Source of the DNA: Burkholderia vietnamiensis LMG 10929
Lineage (GTDB): Bacteria > Pseudomonadota > Gammaproteobacteria > Burkholderiales > Burkholderiaceae
Direction: 5' to 3'
Assembly (NCBI RefSeq): GCF_000959445.1
Contig: NZ_CP009629.1
Span: forward strand, 38,621-102,620
Length of the DNA stretch: 64,000 nucleotides
Shown here: piece by piece, positions 31,225 through 39,436 of the stretch
Position numbering within the stretch: position 1 is the stretch's first letter
Layout: each line of letters begins with the position of its first letter
Position numbers and translations under genes: made by a program
The notes under the pieces: model-generated
Databases searched by the model: none
The model's input: only the letters and a program-made list of their open reading frames with translations
What the model was told of the DNA's origin: nothing

Positions 31225-32514
31225 TTAAAGCGCCACCCAGTAAGCACCCGCGTTCAGTTCGCCCTTCCTCTTCATCTGCACGACGATCCGACGATGCGGC
31301 ACGATGAACTTCAGCGCGGCCTCCGGCACGCCGAACTTTCCGATCGCAGCTCGCCAGTAGTTCCTGTCGATCCCCAAGATCAATTTCGTTCCAAGACTGG
31401 ATATCAGGACATCGGCAAAATCCGTCAAAGCTTGAGAGGCAAAAATCATCGAAACGCCGAATTTGCGCCCCTCTCGCACCATCTTGTTGATGATGTAGTC
31501 TTCGTCCTTGTCCTGATACAGGTGCGCCTCATCGATCATGCAAACGTCCACGATGTCGCTCTGCGGGCCGCGCTGCACCGCACGACTAAAGATCGTTTCC
31601 AGCCGCGTGATAGTGAAGAGCTTCTTCTCATCCGGACTAAGCGACGTGATGATGTAGCGCCAGACTCGGCAACGTGGATCAAGAGGGGGCGGAGTGCTGC
31701 GATATATGCCGATCGCGTATAGGTTCTCGAGGCGATCCAAGACCGACTTAATCGTCTCTTCCTGGCCGTCGGATTCAATCGCCCTGTCCAGTTCGTCCCC
31801 CGTGTGAACGCTTAGGACTGCCTCGCGGAATGCGTCGATCGCCTTCTCTTTGGCATTGTCCAGTTCACGCTGGAGCTTCGTCAGAGTCTCGTCGTTTCCG
31901 AGACGCGCGAGCGCAACCTCCTTCGCGCGCATCTGACGCGCAACGCGCTCAACTTCCTGGAAGGCCTGCACTGCCCGCTCGTCCGAGCCGACGTACATCT
32001 CCTTCAACCGCTCCCGACCGTACTCGATCGCATCGGGCAAGGTTGGATACCGCTTTCCAGCGGCCACATCCACGGCCCACGTGGAAGCATCGTCGGCGAC
32101 GAAACCGTGCCGCCGGTAAAGGCCCGTCAGGAGCTTCGTAAGCGCCCGCTCTTGCCGTGGGCCAAGGCGAACTGACGTGCGATTGATCGCCGCAATGAGA
32201 GATTGGATGCGCTTGCGCACCCCGCCGAATTCGGGGTCCGGATTCAGCTCGAGGGGATTGAAACCGAAGTCCGCCGACTCGTGAAACCTTACCGCGGATT
32301 CGCCAGGAATCTCGACGTCGCCATGCGCGTCGAACACATGGATGCGAAGACGGCGACCACCTGTTTCCTGCATGGCCTGCGCTATCTTGCGCAGCATCGT
32401 AGTCTTTCCCATACCGGAATCTGCGAAGGCGGCGATGTGCGGATTCACAACAGTGTCAGAATCCCACACAACGTCACCACCACTTTGGGCATTCAAGCCC
32501 CATCGAATCTGCAC
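31225..32514 (-). CDS. HerA/FtsK-like ATPase (DUF87 type)
   Basis: A 429-residue P-loop ATPase starting with GTG (AAGGA upstream). Walker A is ADSGMGKTTML at about 31-41, HVFDAHGDVEIPGES follows, Walker B is VCMIDEAHLYQDKDED near 330, and FASQALTDFADVLISSLGTK is the arginine-finger-side motif of VirB4/HerA ATPases. It lacks membrane segments, so it is not the coupling protein. A long helical insert spans about 160-250. It follows the parAB operon after a terminator. Possible roles: DNA pumping or single-strand handling in transfer. Exact function unknown. Confidence 0.8.
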   Translation of the reverse strand: MQIRWGLNAQSGGDVVWDSDTVVNPHIAAFADSGMGKTTMLRKIAQAMQETGGRRLRIHVFDAHGDVEIPGESAVRFHESADFGFNPLELNPDPEFGGVRKRIQSLIAAINRTSVRLGPRQERALTKLLTGLYRRHGFVADDASTWAVDVAAGKRYPTLPDAIEYGRERLKEMYVGSDERAVQAFQEVERVARQMRAKEVALARLGNDETLTKLQRELDNAKEKAIDAFREAVLSVHTGDELDRAIESDGQEETIKSVLDRLENLYAIGIYRSTPPPLDPRCRVWRYIITSLSPDEKKLFTITRLETIFSRAVQRGPQSDIVDVCMIDEAHLYQDKDEDYIINKMVREGRKFGVSMIFASQALTDFADVLISSLGTKLILGIDRNYWRAAIGKFGVPEAALKFIVPHRRIVVQMKRKGELNAGAYWVAL

Positions 32515-32594
32515 GGCTGATTGCTTCCTTGTCGGTGTTGGACGGTTCTGAATGCGTTTTGTGCTTTTTTTATATTACATCGCACCAAACGAAG

Positions 32595-32617
32595 AGGCCG
32601 GAGATTCACTCCGGCCT
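32595..32617 (-). terminator. hairpin terminator after parB
   Basis: A perfect 9-bp stem AGGCCGGAG/CTCCGGCCT with a 5-base loop lies 5 bases beyond the parB stop. Only a short T-rich stretch (CTTCGTTTGG) follows on the minus strand, so it is a moderately strong candidate. Confidence 0.65.
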
Positions 32618-32621
32618 ACTT

Positions 32622-33752
32622 TCAACGTACCGATCGGTTGATCGCCTCCGCGAGCACCATCGGCAACTGCGCGTCGTCGGCCGGGAGATCCATTCCCAAC
32701 TGCCCAATCGCATGCTTCATCTCTTCGACCGGAAGCATCACGGACACCAAGTGCGCCTTGCTCGGCAACGCGCCCCGACTGAGCAGCAACTCGATCTGCT
32801 GAAGGGTCAGGCGAGCCTCGCGCTTTCCGAGAATAGCCGGGTTCAGCGCGCCCGCACCTTCCGGAATTACGGCATCGCCACCACTGTCCTTGATCTGACG
32901 CGCCGGCGCTGGCGCGCTCCGTGCCGCTTCACTCGGTTGATACGTCTCGCCTTGCGGCGCCTGCTGCTCGACGAATTCCTGAACCCTCCGCGCCAACTCG
33001 GGATCAAACTGCTGTTTAGCGTCGGCTGATGGTTGCGGCACCGGCGTAGTCGAAGCGCCTCCTTTCTTCGTGCCGTTCTTAGCGGCACGAATGTCTCCAG
33101 AGGTCAGCGCGCGGTTTTCGCGCTGGGCCGTCTCCTTCAACTCCTTCTGCTTGCTCTTCGGAAGCGCCCGATACTGTTCGAGAAGCGACGCGTAGGTGAT
33201 GATGCCCGAGTCGACCACATCCGCCCACTTGGGGTCGAGCAGTGCCAGGATGCGCGAAATGTATTGGCTGCTCTGGTTGATAATTTTCGCGAGTTGTTGC
33301 TTCTGTAATTCCGGAAATTCCTCCAGCGTTTCCTTCAGGAAAGCCGCAGTTTCCCTGTCGGAAAGGTCTTTTCGCTGAAGGTTTTCCGCCAATTGAGCAA
33401 GCTTGAGCTGAGCCGCCGACAGCTCTTGCCGGATCATAGCCGGGATTTTTTCGGAATCGGGTGCACCGCGATCACGATTCAACTTGAACGCCCGCCACCG
33501 CCGCTCACCAATGAGAATTTGGTAGCGGCCATCGTCCTTCTCTCGCAGCGTGATCGGCTGCAGGAGACCAACGGCATTGATGTTGTCTGCCAATTCCTCC
33601 AACGCCTGCTGCGTCTCGGGATCGATCACACCGTCGACCGGATAAAACTGTTGGCGCGGCTGCTTCGGATCAGGATCAATAAGATCGATGTCGACCTTGA
33701 GGATCTGCGCCGTCGGCGCTTCGAGACTCTGAAGAAAGTCCAGCGTGCTCAT
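32622..33752 (-). CDS. parB: ParB/KorB-like partition and regulatory protein
   Basis: The centromere-binding partner of ParA. The N-terminal ParB domain has IDLIDPDPKQPRQQF and the CTP-binding motif GERRWRAF (82-89), with ENLQRKDLSDRETAAFL. An HTH spans about 153-181 (KQQLAKIINQSSQYISRIL). A Pro/Ala/Gln-rich linker (230-320) precedes a C-terminal dimerisation part. At 376 residues it is closer to KorB-type ParBs than to chromosomal ones. KorB binds about a dozen palindromes scattered over IncP plasmids; the nine family A palindromes here are candidate sites, which is inference. The gene follows parA by 12 bases. Confidence 0.93.
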   Translation of the reverse strand: MSTLDFLQSLEAPTAQILKVDIDLIDPDPKQPRQQFYPVDGVIDPETQQALEELADNINAVGLLQPITLREKDDGRYQILIGERRWRAFKLNRDRGAPDSEKIPAMIRQELSAAQLKLAQLAENLQRKDLSDRETAAFLKETLEEFPELQKQQLAKIINQSSQYISRILALLDPKWADVVDSGIITYASLLEQYRALPKSKQKELKETAQRENRALTSGDIRAAKNGTKKGGASTTPVPQPSADAKQQFDPELARRVQEFVEQQAPQGETYQPSEAARSAPAPARQIKDSGGDAVIPEGAGALNPAILGKREARLTLQQIELLLSRGALPSKAHLVSVMLPVEEMKHAIGQLGMDLPADDAQLPMVLAEAINRSVR

Positions 33753-33764
33753 GTTTTCATTCCC

Positions 33765-34511
33765 TTATGCGTTCAGTTCCAATACGCGGGCGGCAAAAGA
33801 CTTCCACTCGTCGTTGAGCTTTTTGTCGCGCGAATGCTTCCAGACCGGCTTGAAATTCTCCAAGGCATCCGACACCGCAACGCGCATCGAAAACTCGTGC
33901 AGGATTGCATTGCCGAACTTCTGCGCCAAATCTGCCCTCATCCGCTTTTGCGTGGCGGACGAACGCGAAAACAGGTTCACCACCATCCGCATGGCCAGAC
34001 CGGGATTGACGCGCTGAACGGACTTGATCGTGTCGAAAGTGGAGTCAAGCCCGGTCATCGACGCGAGCTTCGGCTGGATCGTCACCAGCGCCAGGTCCGA
34101 CCAAAAAAGCGGCGCAGCGATGCGCGGCCCGATCGACGGTGGAGTATCGAAAATTACATAGTCGAACGGCAAGGCCCGCACCTTCTGCCTCAGCGTCGTC
34201 GCCTGCTTGAGGATCTCGTCCTTTCGCTGGTCGAGGCCTTCAAGATAGCCGTGCCCGTGAAGCAGTTTCATTCCGTCAGCCGGCAGGTCTGTGTATTTTA
34301 TTTCACCGTCGCCAAATATCTGTTCGGAGCCACCCTTGCGCTTGTTGATGCGAAGATCCTGGCTCAGAAACTGCGAGGCGTTGCCTTGCGTATCGAAGTC
34401 AACGACCAGCACGCGCTTCCCCGCGTCCTGAGCCGCGAAGGCGAGGTGGCAACAGATGGTCGTTTTCCCCACCCCGCCCTTTTGGTTGACTACGGTGATG
34501 ATCTTACCCAT
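33765..34511 (-). CDS. parA: ParA partition ATPase
   Basis: A 248-residue Walker-type ATPase with the deviant P-loop QKGGVGKTT (10-18), VVDFDTQGNASQFLS and VIFDTPPSIGPR. It drives plasmid segregation with ParB. There is no N-terminal HTH (type Ib-like length, about 250), so autoregulation probably relies on the small upstream protein or ParB. It starts 2 bases after the stop of that gene. The promoter of the three-gene operon lies at about 34850-34930. Confidence 0.95.
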   Translation of the reverse strand: MGKIITVVNQKGGVGKTTICCHLAFAAQDAGKRVLVVDFDTQGNASQFLSQDLRINKRKGGSEQIFGDGEIKYTDLPADGMKLLHGHGYLEGLDQRKDEILKQATTLRQKVRALPFDYVIFDTPPSIGPRIAAPLFWSDLALVTIQPKLASMTGLDSTFDTIKSVQRVNPGLAMRMVVNLFSRSSATQKRMRADLAQKFGNAILHEFSMRVAVSDALENFKPVWKHSRDKKLNDEWKSFAARVLELNA

Positions 34512-34513
34512 TG

Positions 34514-34846
34514 TCAGCTTCCCTTTTGCGTTTCGCCAACGTTATCGTCCCGATATCCCTGCGGTAGCAACCGAGCAAGCCGTAGTGCAAGCGTCAAGGG
34601 CACATTGACCGAATCACGGCCCTCTGCGACCGCACGCTCGACCTCTTGCGCGAACGTCGCCAAGATGGCGGCCGGCAGCGCCCCCATCTCGTCTATGGCT
34701 TCCAGTCTGTCGACAACAAGCGAGGGCACCGACACACGCTCGCGGCGCGCACGGGTCTCCTCGACCGCATCGGAAAAGAGCTGATCGAATACGGGTTGCC
34801 TCACCCGAATCAGAACTTGCTTCTTCTCATCTTTCGTGTCGGACAT
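34514..34846 (-). CDS. small partition-operon protein, putative RHH
   Basis: Start at the ATG at 34846 (MSDTKDEKKQVLIRVRQPVF), with GAGAG before it. VLIRVRQPVFDQLFSDAVEE resembles the strand plus helix of ribbon-helix-helix proteins; the rest is acidic and helical. As first gene of the parA-parB operon it is placed like ParG/CopG-type regulators that bind the par promoter. Two AT-rich GATATCA sites lie just upstream. Function inferred from position and pattern. Confidence 0.6.
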   Translation of the reverse strand: MSDTKDEKKQVLIRVRQPVFDQLFSDAVEETRARRERVSVPSLVVDRLEAIDEMGALPAAILATFAQEVERAVAEGRDSVNVPLTLALRLARLLPQGYRDDNVGETQKGS

Positions 34847-34872
34847 TTGAATTCTCTCAATAGCATGATACG

Positions 34873-34925
34873 ATGATATCAATGTAGCGCTCGAAGCGCA
34901 ACATTCAATTTTATTTATATCATTC
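34873..34925. promoter_or_regulatory. par operon promoter with two GATATCA-type sites (family C)
   Basis: ATGATATCA (34873-34881) and TATATCATTC (34916-34925, opposite orientation) flank a GCGCT-CGA-AGCGC dyad. The region is AT-rich against GC-rich surroundings and directly precedes the partition operon. Suggested as a target of the KorA-like protein. Confidence 0.5.
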
Positions 34926-34931
34926 TTATGT

Positions 34932-34966
34932 AGAAACGGGCCGCGACTGATGCGCGGCCCGTTTCT
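34932..34966. terminator. strong 14-bp hairpin downstream of the H1-like gene
   Basis: Perfect arms AGAAACGGGCCGCG (34932-34945) and CGCGGCCCGTTTCT (34953-34966) with a 7-base loop. No long T-run follows on either strand. It separates the gene ending at 35004 from the par operon promoter, so it is probably a terminator or insulator. Confidence 0.65.
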
Positions 34967-34976
34967 GACGTCGGAA
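34963..34976. promoter_or_regulatory. TTCTGACGTCGGAA site (family A, copy 5)
   Basis: Intergenic copy of TTCYRACGTYRGAA that overlaps the end of the 14-bp hairpin by 4 bases. Confidence 0.65.
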
Positions 34977-35003
34977 ACGCCGACGTGCAACCGAGATTCT
35001 GGT

Positions 35004-35723
35004 CTACGAAGAGTGTGCCGGAGTACCAAGCATCTTGGCCGGTGGGTAAACGTACTGTACCCACCAGAAGATCGACGTGTAGCAGAATGCCGCGCGCGAC
35101 ACGCCGCAGATCGTCGCAGTAACTTCGACTTCGGCAGCCAAGTCGGCCGGGAGTTGCATATTCACCTGCTCCCAACCAGTACGCCCCGTTACTCCTCCAG
35201 CAAATGTCACGGCAGTTTTCGGCTTGCGCCAATGAAGCCCATGCTCCCACGGGCGCTCTGCCAAAAACCGGCGCATCATATCCTCAAACATCGCAGTCAA
35301 CGAGCTATACAGGAAAGGTGTGATGCCTTTCAGGTACGTGTAGATCTGCGTCGGGCAACGCGTCGGAACAGCCTTCAACTCATCCAATCGGGTCTTCGGG
35401 CGTCCAATTCGTCGACCGTGGCTCGAGCGCGGTCTCGTCTCCGACGCAGCAACCGCCTCACCACTGCTGGTCGGGGCCTTCCCGTGGACCGCCCGTTGGC
35501 TACCGTTCCCTCTCCCAACAACGGCAACCTTCGCCCGGCCTTGCGTCTTTTTGGCTGCAGGCGTGGCACTCTTGGACACATTGGTTGCCACCTTCGAGGT
35601 CTTGAGAGCCCCCGCGCGCTCCTTCGGCGACGGCTTCGCAACTTTTGCTGCGGCCTTTGGCTTCGGCCGCGCTTCCTTCTTTGCAGCAGCGGCCTTCGGA
35701 GGCGTAGTCTTCTTCGAGGTCAT
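35004..35723 (-). CDS. RHH DNA-binding protein with histone H1-like N-terminus
   Basis: The start at 35723 (MTSKKTTPPKAAAAKKEARP) is preferred over an upstream in-frame start that would add a hydrophobic stretch crossing the promoter. Residues 1-95 are Lys/Ala/Pro-rich like H1-type nucleoid tails. The C-terminal part contains QVNMQLPADLAAEVEVTATI and GVSRAAFCYTSIFWWVQYVY, a strand-helix-helix pattern of ribbon-helix-helix proteins. In between lies TQIYTYLKGITPFLYSSLTA. The TGACTATAGTCA palindrome lies about 93 bases upstream. Likely a plasmid nucleoid-associated regulator; function inferred. Confidence 0.65.
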   Translation of the reverse strand: MTSKKTTPPKAAAAKKEARPKPKAAAKVAKPSPKERAGALKTSKVATNVSKSATPAAKKTQGRAKVAVVGRGNGSQRAVHGKAPTSSGEAVAASETRPRSSHGRRIGRPKTRLDELKAVPTRCPTQIYTYLKGITPFLYSSLTAMFEDMMRRFLAERPWEHGLHWRKPKTAVTFAGGVTGRTGWEQVNMQLPADLAAEVEVTATICGVSRAAFCYTSIFWWVQYVYPPAKMLGTPAHSS

Positions 35724-35815
35724 GGATTGATGAACCTGCATTTGATGTAGTAGAAATTTGCCTGACGAACCTCTGCGTATGTTATTTGACAATGCGATCG
35801 ACAGCAACGCGGTTA

Positions 35816-35827
35816 TGACTATAGTCA
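35816..35827. promoter_or_regulatory. TGACTATAGTCA palindrome (family B)
   Basis: A 12-bp perfect palindrome in the leader of the H1-like RHH gene, sharing the GACTATAGTC core with 19088 and 49407. The flank AGAAAC matches GGAAAC after the second site at 49424. Confidence 0.6.
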
Positions 35828-35916
35828 GAAACAAAATGCCCGATCGCCGCACTCTTTTCAATAATTGACACTATTGAGCAGGGGCCTGCCGGGTCAAGTG
35901 GGGAAATCATCATAAC

Positions 35917-35930
35917 TTCTGACGTTGGAA
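35917..35930. promoter_or_regulatory. TTCTGACGTTGGAA site (family A, copy 6)
   Basis: Copy of TTCYRACGTYRGAA upstream of the H1-like gene. The surrounding stretch 35862-36053 holds no gene that I can support. Confidence 0.65.
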
Positions 35931-36053
35931 GTAAAGTCCAGGCCCGCACGACACCTTCCACGAACGCGGACGCCTCCTGTCTTATGCCAGAGGGTGTTTA
36001 TTGGACTCCGAGGCTCAAGGTCACGAGCGATGATCGCCCCATGATGTTTCGTT

Positions 36054-36173
36054 CTATTTCGAGCGGTCATCTGCCGGCATCAATGCCGTCAGCTGCTCTT
36101 CGTTGTTCGCCCATTCCGACGTGCGGCAGCTACCGCCCGCCGTCTGGATCGTCATGTCGTATCGAAAGCTCAT
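36054..36173 (-). CDS. possible 39-aa peptide downstream of trbI
   Basis: MSFRYDMTIQTAGGSCRTSE followed by WANNEEQLTALMPADDRSK, with GGGAAGC before the ATG. Composition is protein-like, but the length and isolation make this uncertain. The bases 36174-36310 between it and trbI contain an in-frame extension past the trbI stop but no start codon. Confidence 0.3.
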   Translation of the reverse strand: MSFRYDMTIQTAGGSCRTSEWANNEEQLTALMPADDRSK

Positions 36174-36310
36174 GCTTCCCGTCTTCCGCTTTAAATAAAT
36201 TTGACCACCACGTCCGAGGCCCCGACATCCGCCAACGCGCCGAAGTCCACCCCCTCGTGGCAAACAAGTTCCGCCGCATCGATAGCGTCAACGCCGAGAG
36301 AACGCCTCGC

Positions 36311-37732
36311 TCAGTACCCGCGCGCGGTTACCGGCGCCGGCCTATACGCAGCAGGGAATACGATGTCCCGTGTTGCCACAATGTTGAACTTATACCCCGG
36401 CGCCCGCGTCAGTGTTGGTTGGATGTTCATACCCTTTTGGATGTAAGCCGAACCCGTCTGGCCGAGCTGCTGACCGACGGACTGGGAAATGATCTGCGAG
36501 TTCGTCTGCACGCCATTCACGTTATTCGATTGCTTCTGCGTCAACTCTATCCCCGCACTGAAGAGCGCCATGAACGTGGCGCTACCGAGCACCTTGAGAT
36601 AGTGATTGTTGACGGTCGCGTCGAAGCCCGCATTCCCGGCCTTGTCTTCTCCCGGCATCCCATCGAGGCTGATGCTGCTGCCGTCAGGGAAAATCAGTCG
36701 CGTCCAAACCACCAGAATGCGCTCCTGCCCGTACGCGATTTGGCTGTCGTATGTGCCAATCAGCTTACTGCCCTGCGGGATCAGCAGATACTTCCCCGTT
36801 GCCGTGTCGAACACGTTCTCTATCACCCGAGCGCACGTCTGCCCCGGCAGGTCGGAATTGAGCGCACACTCGAGCGCTGCCGGAATGATCCAACCCGCCT
36901 TTATCTCGTACGGGGACGTCGCCGGCAGCTTCACCTCGTTCAATCGAGTCTTAGCCAAGCTCGCCGCGCTCGCGAGAAACTGCTCTTTACGGCCCTGCTT
37001 GTTCTGGTCGTCCTGCTGTTGGCCGCCGATCGCGGGCACCAGCGGACTACCTCCCGTCGCGCCAGCCCCCTGAGCGGCAGCCGCGGCGCCGGCCGCTTGC
37101 GCAAGTTGCGAAAGCAAAGGATTGCTCGAGGCCGACGCGTTACCTAGACCGTTCCCTCCGGCAGCTCCCAACCCTCCTGTAGCGGCGTCGCCACTCCCAG
37201 CATCAAGCGACGATTCAATTGCTTGTCTCCGCTTTTCGTCAAGCTCGCGCTTGCGCCTCGCGGCCTCCTGCTGCTCCGGAGATTGATATTGGCTCTCGGC
37301 CCCCGCCGGCGAGGTGCGGGAACCCAGCACCACCTTCCCGGCACCGTCCGGCCCCGAGGCTGGCGCCGCCACGGCCGGCACGCCTGCGCCGCTTGCCCCC
37401 ACAGGAAATGTCGGACCGAGCGCGGCATTAGCAGCGGAGGCTCCCTGGGCGACGACCACGGCCTGCCCCGAGCCAACGTTTCCAAAATTCGGTGATGCCG
37501 GCGACGGCGATTTCTGTGCCTGCTGGGCTGCTGCCTCGGCGGCGTCGTCCTTCGACGATGGTGCCGAGCCGTCGTCGTTCGCGCCAAAGATCGCAAACAT
37601 GACATATCCGAGCACCGCCACGATAACGATAGCCGCGAGAGCCTTCACCTTCCGCGACACTCTCGTGAGTCCCGTCAGCTTGCCCTTCAATTGAACCGTA
37701 TCCGGTGAATCAAACGGATCTGCGACTGCCAT
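36311..37732 (-). CDS. trbI: TrbI/VirB10 mating-channel protein
   Basis: Spans inner membrane to outer-membrane core and couples ATPase energy to channel opening. The start at 37732 (MAVADPFDSPDTVQLKGKLT) follows the trbG stop by 2 bases. One membrane segment (ALAAIVIVAVLGYVMFAIFG, about 31-50), then a long Ala/Gly/Gln/Pro periplasmic linker, then the TrbI domain (TSPYEIKAGWIIPAALECAL, YLLIPQGSKLIGTYDSQIAY, RILVVWTRLIFPDGSSISLD). It is the last gene of the trb operon here. Confidence 0.93.
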   Translation of the reverse strand: MAVADPFDSPDTVQLKGKLTGLTRVSRKVKALAAIVIVAVLGYVMFAIFGANDDGSAPSSKDDAAEAAAQQAQKSPSPASPNFGNVGSGQAVVVAQGASAANAALGPTFPVGASGAGVPAVAAPASGPDGAGKVVLGSRTSPAGAESQYQSPEQQEAARRKRELDEKRRQAIESSLDAGSGDAATGGLGAAGGNGLGNASASSNPLLSQLAQAAGAAAAAQGAGATGGSPLVPAIGGQQQDDQNKQGRKEQFLASAASLAKTRLNEVKLPATSPYEIKAGWIIPAALECALNSDLPGQTCARVIENVFDTATGKYLLIPQGSKLIGTYDSQIAYGQERILVVWTRLIFPDGSSISLDGMPGEDKAGNAGFDATVNNHYLKVLGSATFMALFSAGIELTQKQSNNVNGVQTNSQIISQSVGQQLGQTGSAYIQKGMNIQPTLTRAPGYKFNIVATRDIVFPAAYRPAPVTARGY

Positions 37733-37734
37733 GC

Positions 37735-38637
37735 TCAGCTCCCCCCCACACGCGACCAGAAGGAGCGTTTGTTCTTCGTCCACGTGATCGTGATCTTCTT
37801 CTCGTCGCCGTCCGACCCGACCACCAGCATCGCTTTGTCAAACAGCTTGTCGACCTCATACAACGTCGGGTCGGAGGAGCTAGGACGCCAATTGACCAGC
37901 TCAGGCTTGTCGTCTTTGCCCAGCAAAACGAGTATCGGCGCTTCCGACGTCGTAATCGCATCGGGCATCTTGATATAGACCTTGAGGCCGTCGTTATAGA
38001 CACGAGCGGGCTTCAACGGTGAGTTGCCGTCGATCGAGTATGCGAAATCAAGCTTGTCGGCCGAGCCCGGTGCGAGTTCGGCGGCGACCAACTTGTCGTG
38101 AGCACGCTGATCGCGTTCCTTGATTTTTGCCGTCTCGTCCCATTCAGCCGCAATCTCGTCCGGATAGTAGAAGCCGATCATGTTCAAGTAGTCCTTCTCG
38201 TTCTTACTCGAGTACAGATCGACTTGGTAGGTACGCCTGTCAGTTGTAATAATTAAATTAGTTTCGATATTCGTATCGAGTGGCTTGACGATGATGTGCG
38301 TTATCGCGTTGTCGCCACTGCCCGAAACTCGCTTGCTGAATTTCCACCGAGCCGAATCGCCGGCGATCGGTTGGCCGGTCGTCAACTCGCCGGGTTGAAG
38401 CTGAATGTCGCAGGCTCGAATGATGGTGCATGTCAGCTTCGGCAAATACTGGCCAAACGGATAGTTGATCCGCCCATCGTCGGAGATGATCGGCTTAGCA
38501 ACACCCGTCTGCTGCCACTTCTTCGCCTGCGCAACCGCCGCGTCTTCGAACGTCAGAAATCTCTTGCCAGATCCCGCGATCGCGCCTTGGCTGACCGCGA
38601 CCAATAGACAAGCTACCAAAGTCGCCAACATCTTCAT
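37735..38637 (-). CDS. trbG: TrbG/VirB9 outer-membrane-core protein
   Basis: ATG at 38637 has GGGAG 9 bases upstream and gives a signal peptide (MKMLATLVACLLVAVSQGAI, cleavage near AIA). The VirB9/CagX domain is seen in FGQYLPKLTCTIIRACDIQL, HIIVKPLDTNIETNLIITTD, RRTYQVDLYS and the C-terminal VYNDGLKVYIKMP. The two Cys (CTIIRAC) are typical of TrbG. It complexes with the VirB7-like lipoprotein and VirB10 in the periplasm and outer membrane. Confidence 0.92.
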   Translation of the reverse strand: MKMLATLVACLLVAVSQGAIAGSGKRFLTFEDAAVAQAKKWQQTGVAKPIISDDGRINYPFGQYLPKLTCTIIRACDIQLQPGELTTGQPIAGDSARWKFSKRVSGSGDNAITHIIVKPLDTNIETNLIITTDRRTYQVDLYSSKNEKDYLNMIGFYYPDEIAAEWDETAKIKERDQRAHDKLVAAELAPGSADKLDFAYSIDGNSPLKPARVYNDGLKVYIKMPDAITTSEAPILVLLGKDDKPELVNWRPSSSDPTLYEVDKLFDKAMLVVGSDGDEKKITITWTKNKRSFWSRVGGS

Positions 38638-38671
38638 ACCGGTGTGCTCCCGAGTAACGCCCATATCAAAA

Positions 38672-39415
38672 TCAACCCAAGACCTTGGACCACGAGAAGT
38701 CGGTGATGAAAAACCCAGTCCCGTTCCGTTGTATGTCCTCGTCCTTGTTCAAAACGATCGTCTTGAATGTGAAAAGCCCCTTCCACCGTTCTTCGCCGAG
38801 CACATCACCATTCGGCGCGTGCCTAATTTCCGTCCACTCGACCTGGTACGAGTGATCGGAAACCGGCAGAGCGAGCGTCACGAGCGTTTCCACCGTGTAC
38901 TCCGCGGCCGTCGCGAACGGTTTGCGCTCGTCGTGATAGAACGAATCGATCTTCTTGTACGCCGGACTACCAGCCTGCACCCGTGCGTAGACGTAACGCA
39001 TGAACGTCTTCTGCGCGTCCTGATCGCCCGCGATGATGCGCGACCATTCGACCCATCGAATTACTTGCTCACGCATGGCCCGGCGGCTATCGACTGGATT
39101 CGCGCGCGACGGCTGCCCCACCGACACCACCGTTCCGAGCTTGTCGACAGCAACCACGTACGGGATGAACTTGCTTGTCATCATGTAATAGCCGTTGAAG
39201 GACATCGACACCGCGAGCAAGGCGGCGGTAATCCTCCAGGCGACTTGCCAGTTGCGCTTCTCTACCGCCAGATTCAAGTACCGATCATCACGGTTGCCAT
39301 CCGGCTCCTGAAGAAACGGTGACCGTGACCTGTCGCGTCCGCCTTCTTTCTCTGCCTTCACAACATCTTCCGCGACGTCACCGCCGCCCCTTTTCTCGCG
39401 CCAAAACATATTCAT
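38672..39415 (-). CDS. trbF: TrbF/VirB8-like inner-membrane protein
   Basis: A charged cytoplasmic N-terminus (1-55), one membrane segment (WRITAALLAVSMSFNGYYMM, about 61-80) and a periplasmic VirB8 domain (FIPYVVAVDKLGTVVSVGQP, EYTVETLVTLALPVSDHSYQ, VEWTEIRHAPNGDVLGEERW). It follows the IncP TrbF pattern and has the normal size. It acts as an assembly factor of the mating channel. The gene lies 21 bases after trbL. Confidence 0.92.
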   Translation of the reverse strand: MNMFWREKRGGGDVAEDVVKAEKEGGRDRSRSPFLQEPDGNRDDRYLNLAVEKRNWQVAWRITAALLAVSMSFNGYYMMTSKFIPYVVAVDKLGTVVSVGQPSRANPVDSRRAMREQVIRWVEWSRIIAGDQDAQKTFMRYVYARVQAGSPAYKKIDSFYHDERKPFATAAEYTVETLVTLALPVSDHSYQVEWTEIRHAPNGDVLGEERWKGLFTFKTIVLNKDEDIQRNGTGFFITDFSWSKVLG

Positions 39416-39436
39416 CGGCCCTATGTAATAACTATA

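Noticed and set aside
36174..36310. An in-frame, protein-like continuation past the trbI stop (SLGVDAIDAAELVCHEGVDF...).
   Set aside because: There is no ATG and only a poorly spaced GTG. A read-through extension would need evidence, so I do not call a gene.
38539..38555. TTCGAACGTCAGAA within trbG as a tenth family A site.
   Set aside because: It breaks the consensus at one position (G for Y), so it was not counted.
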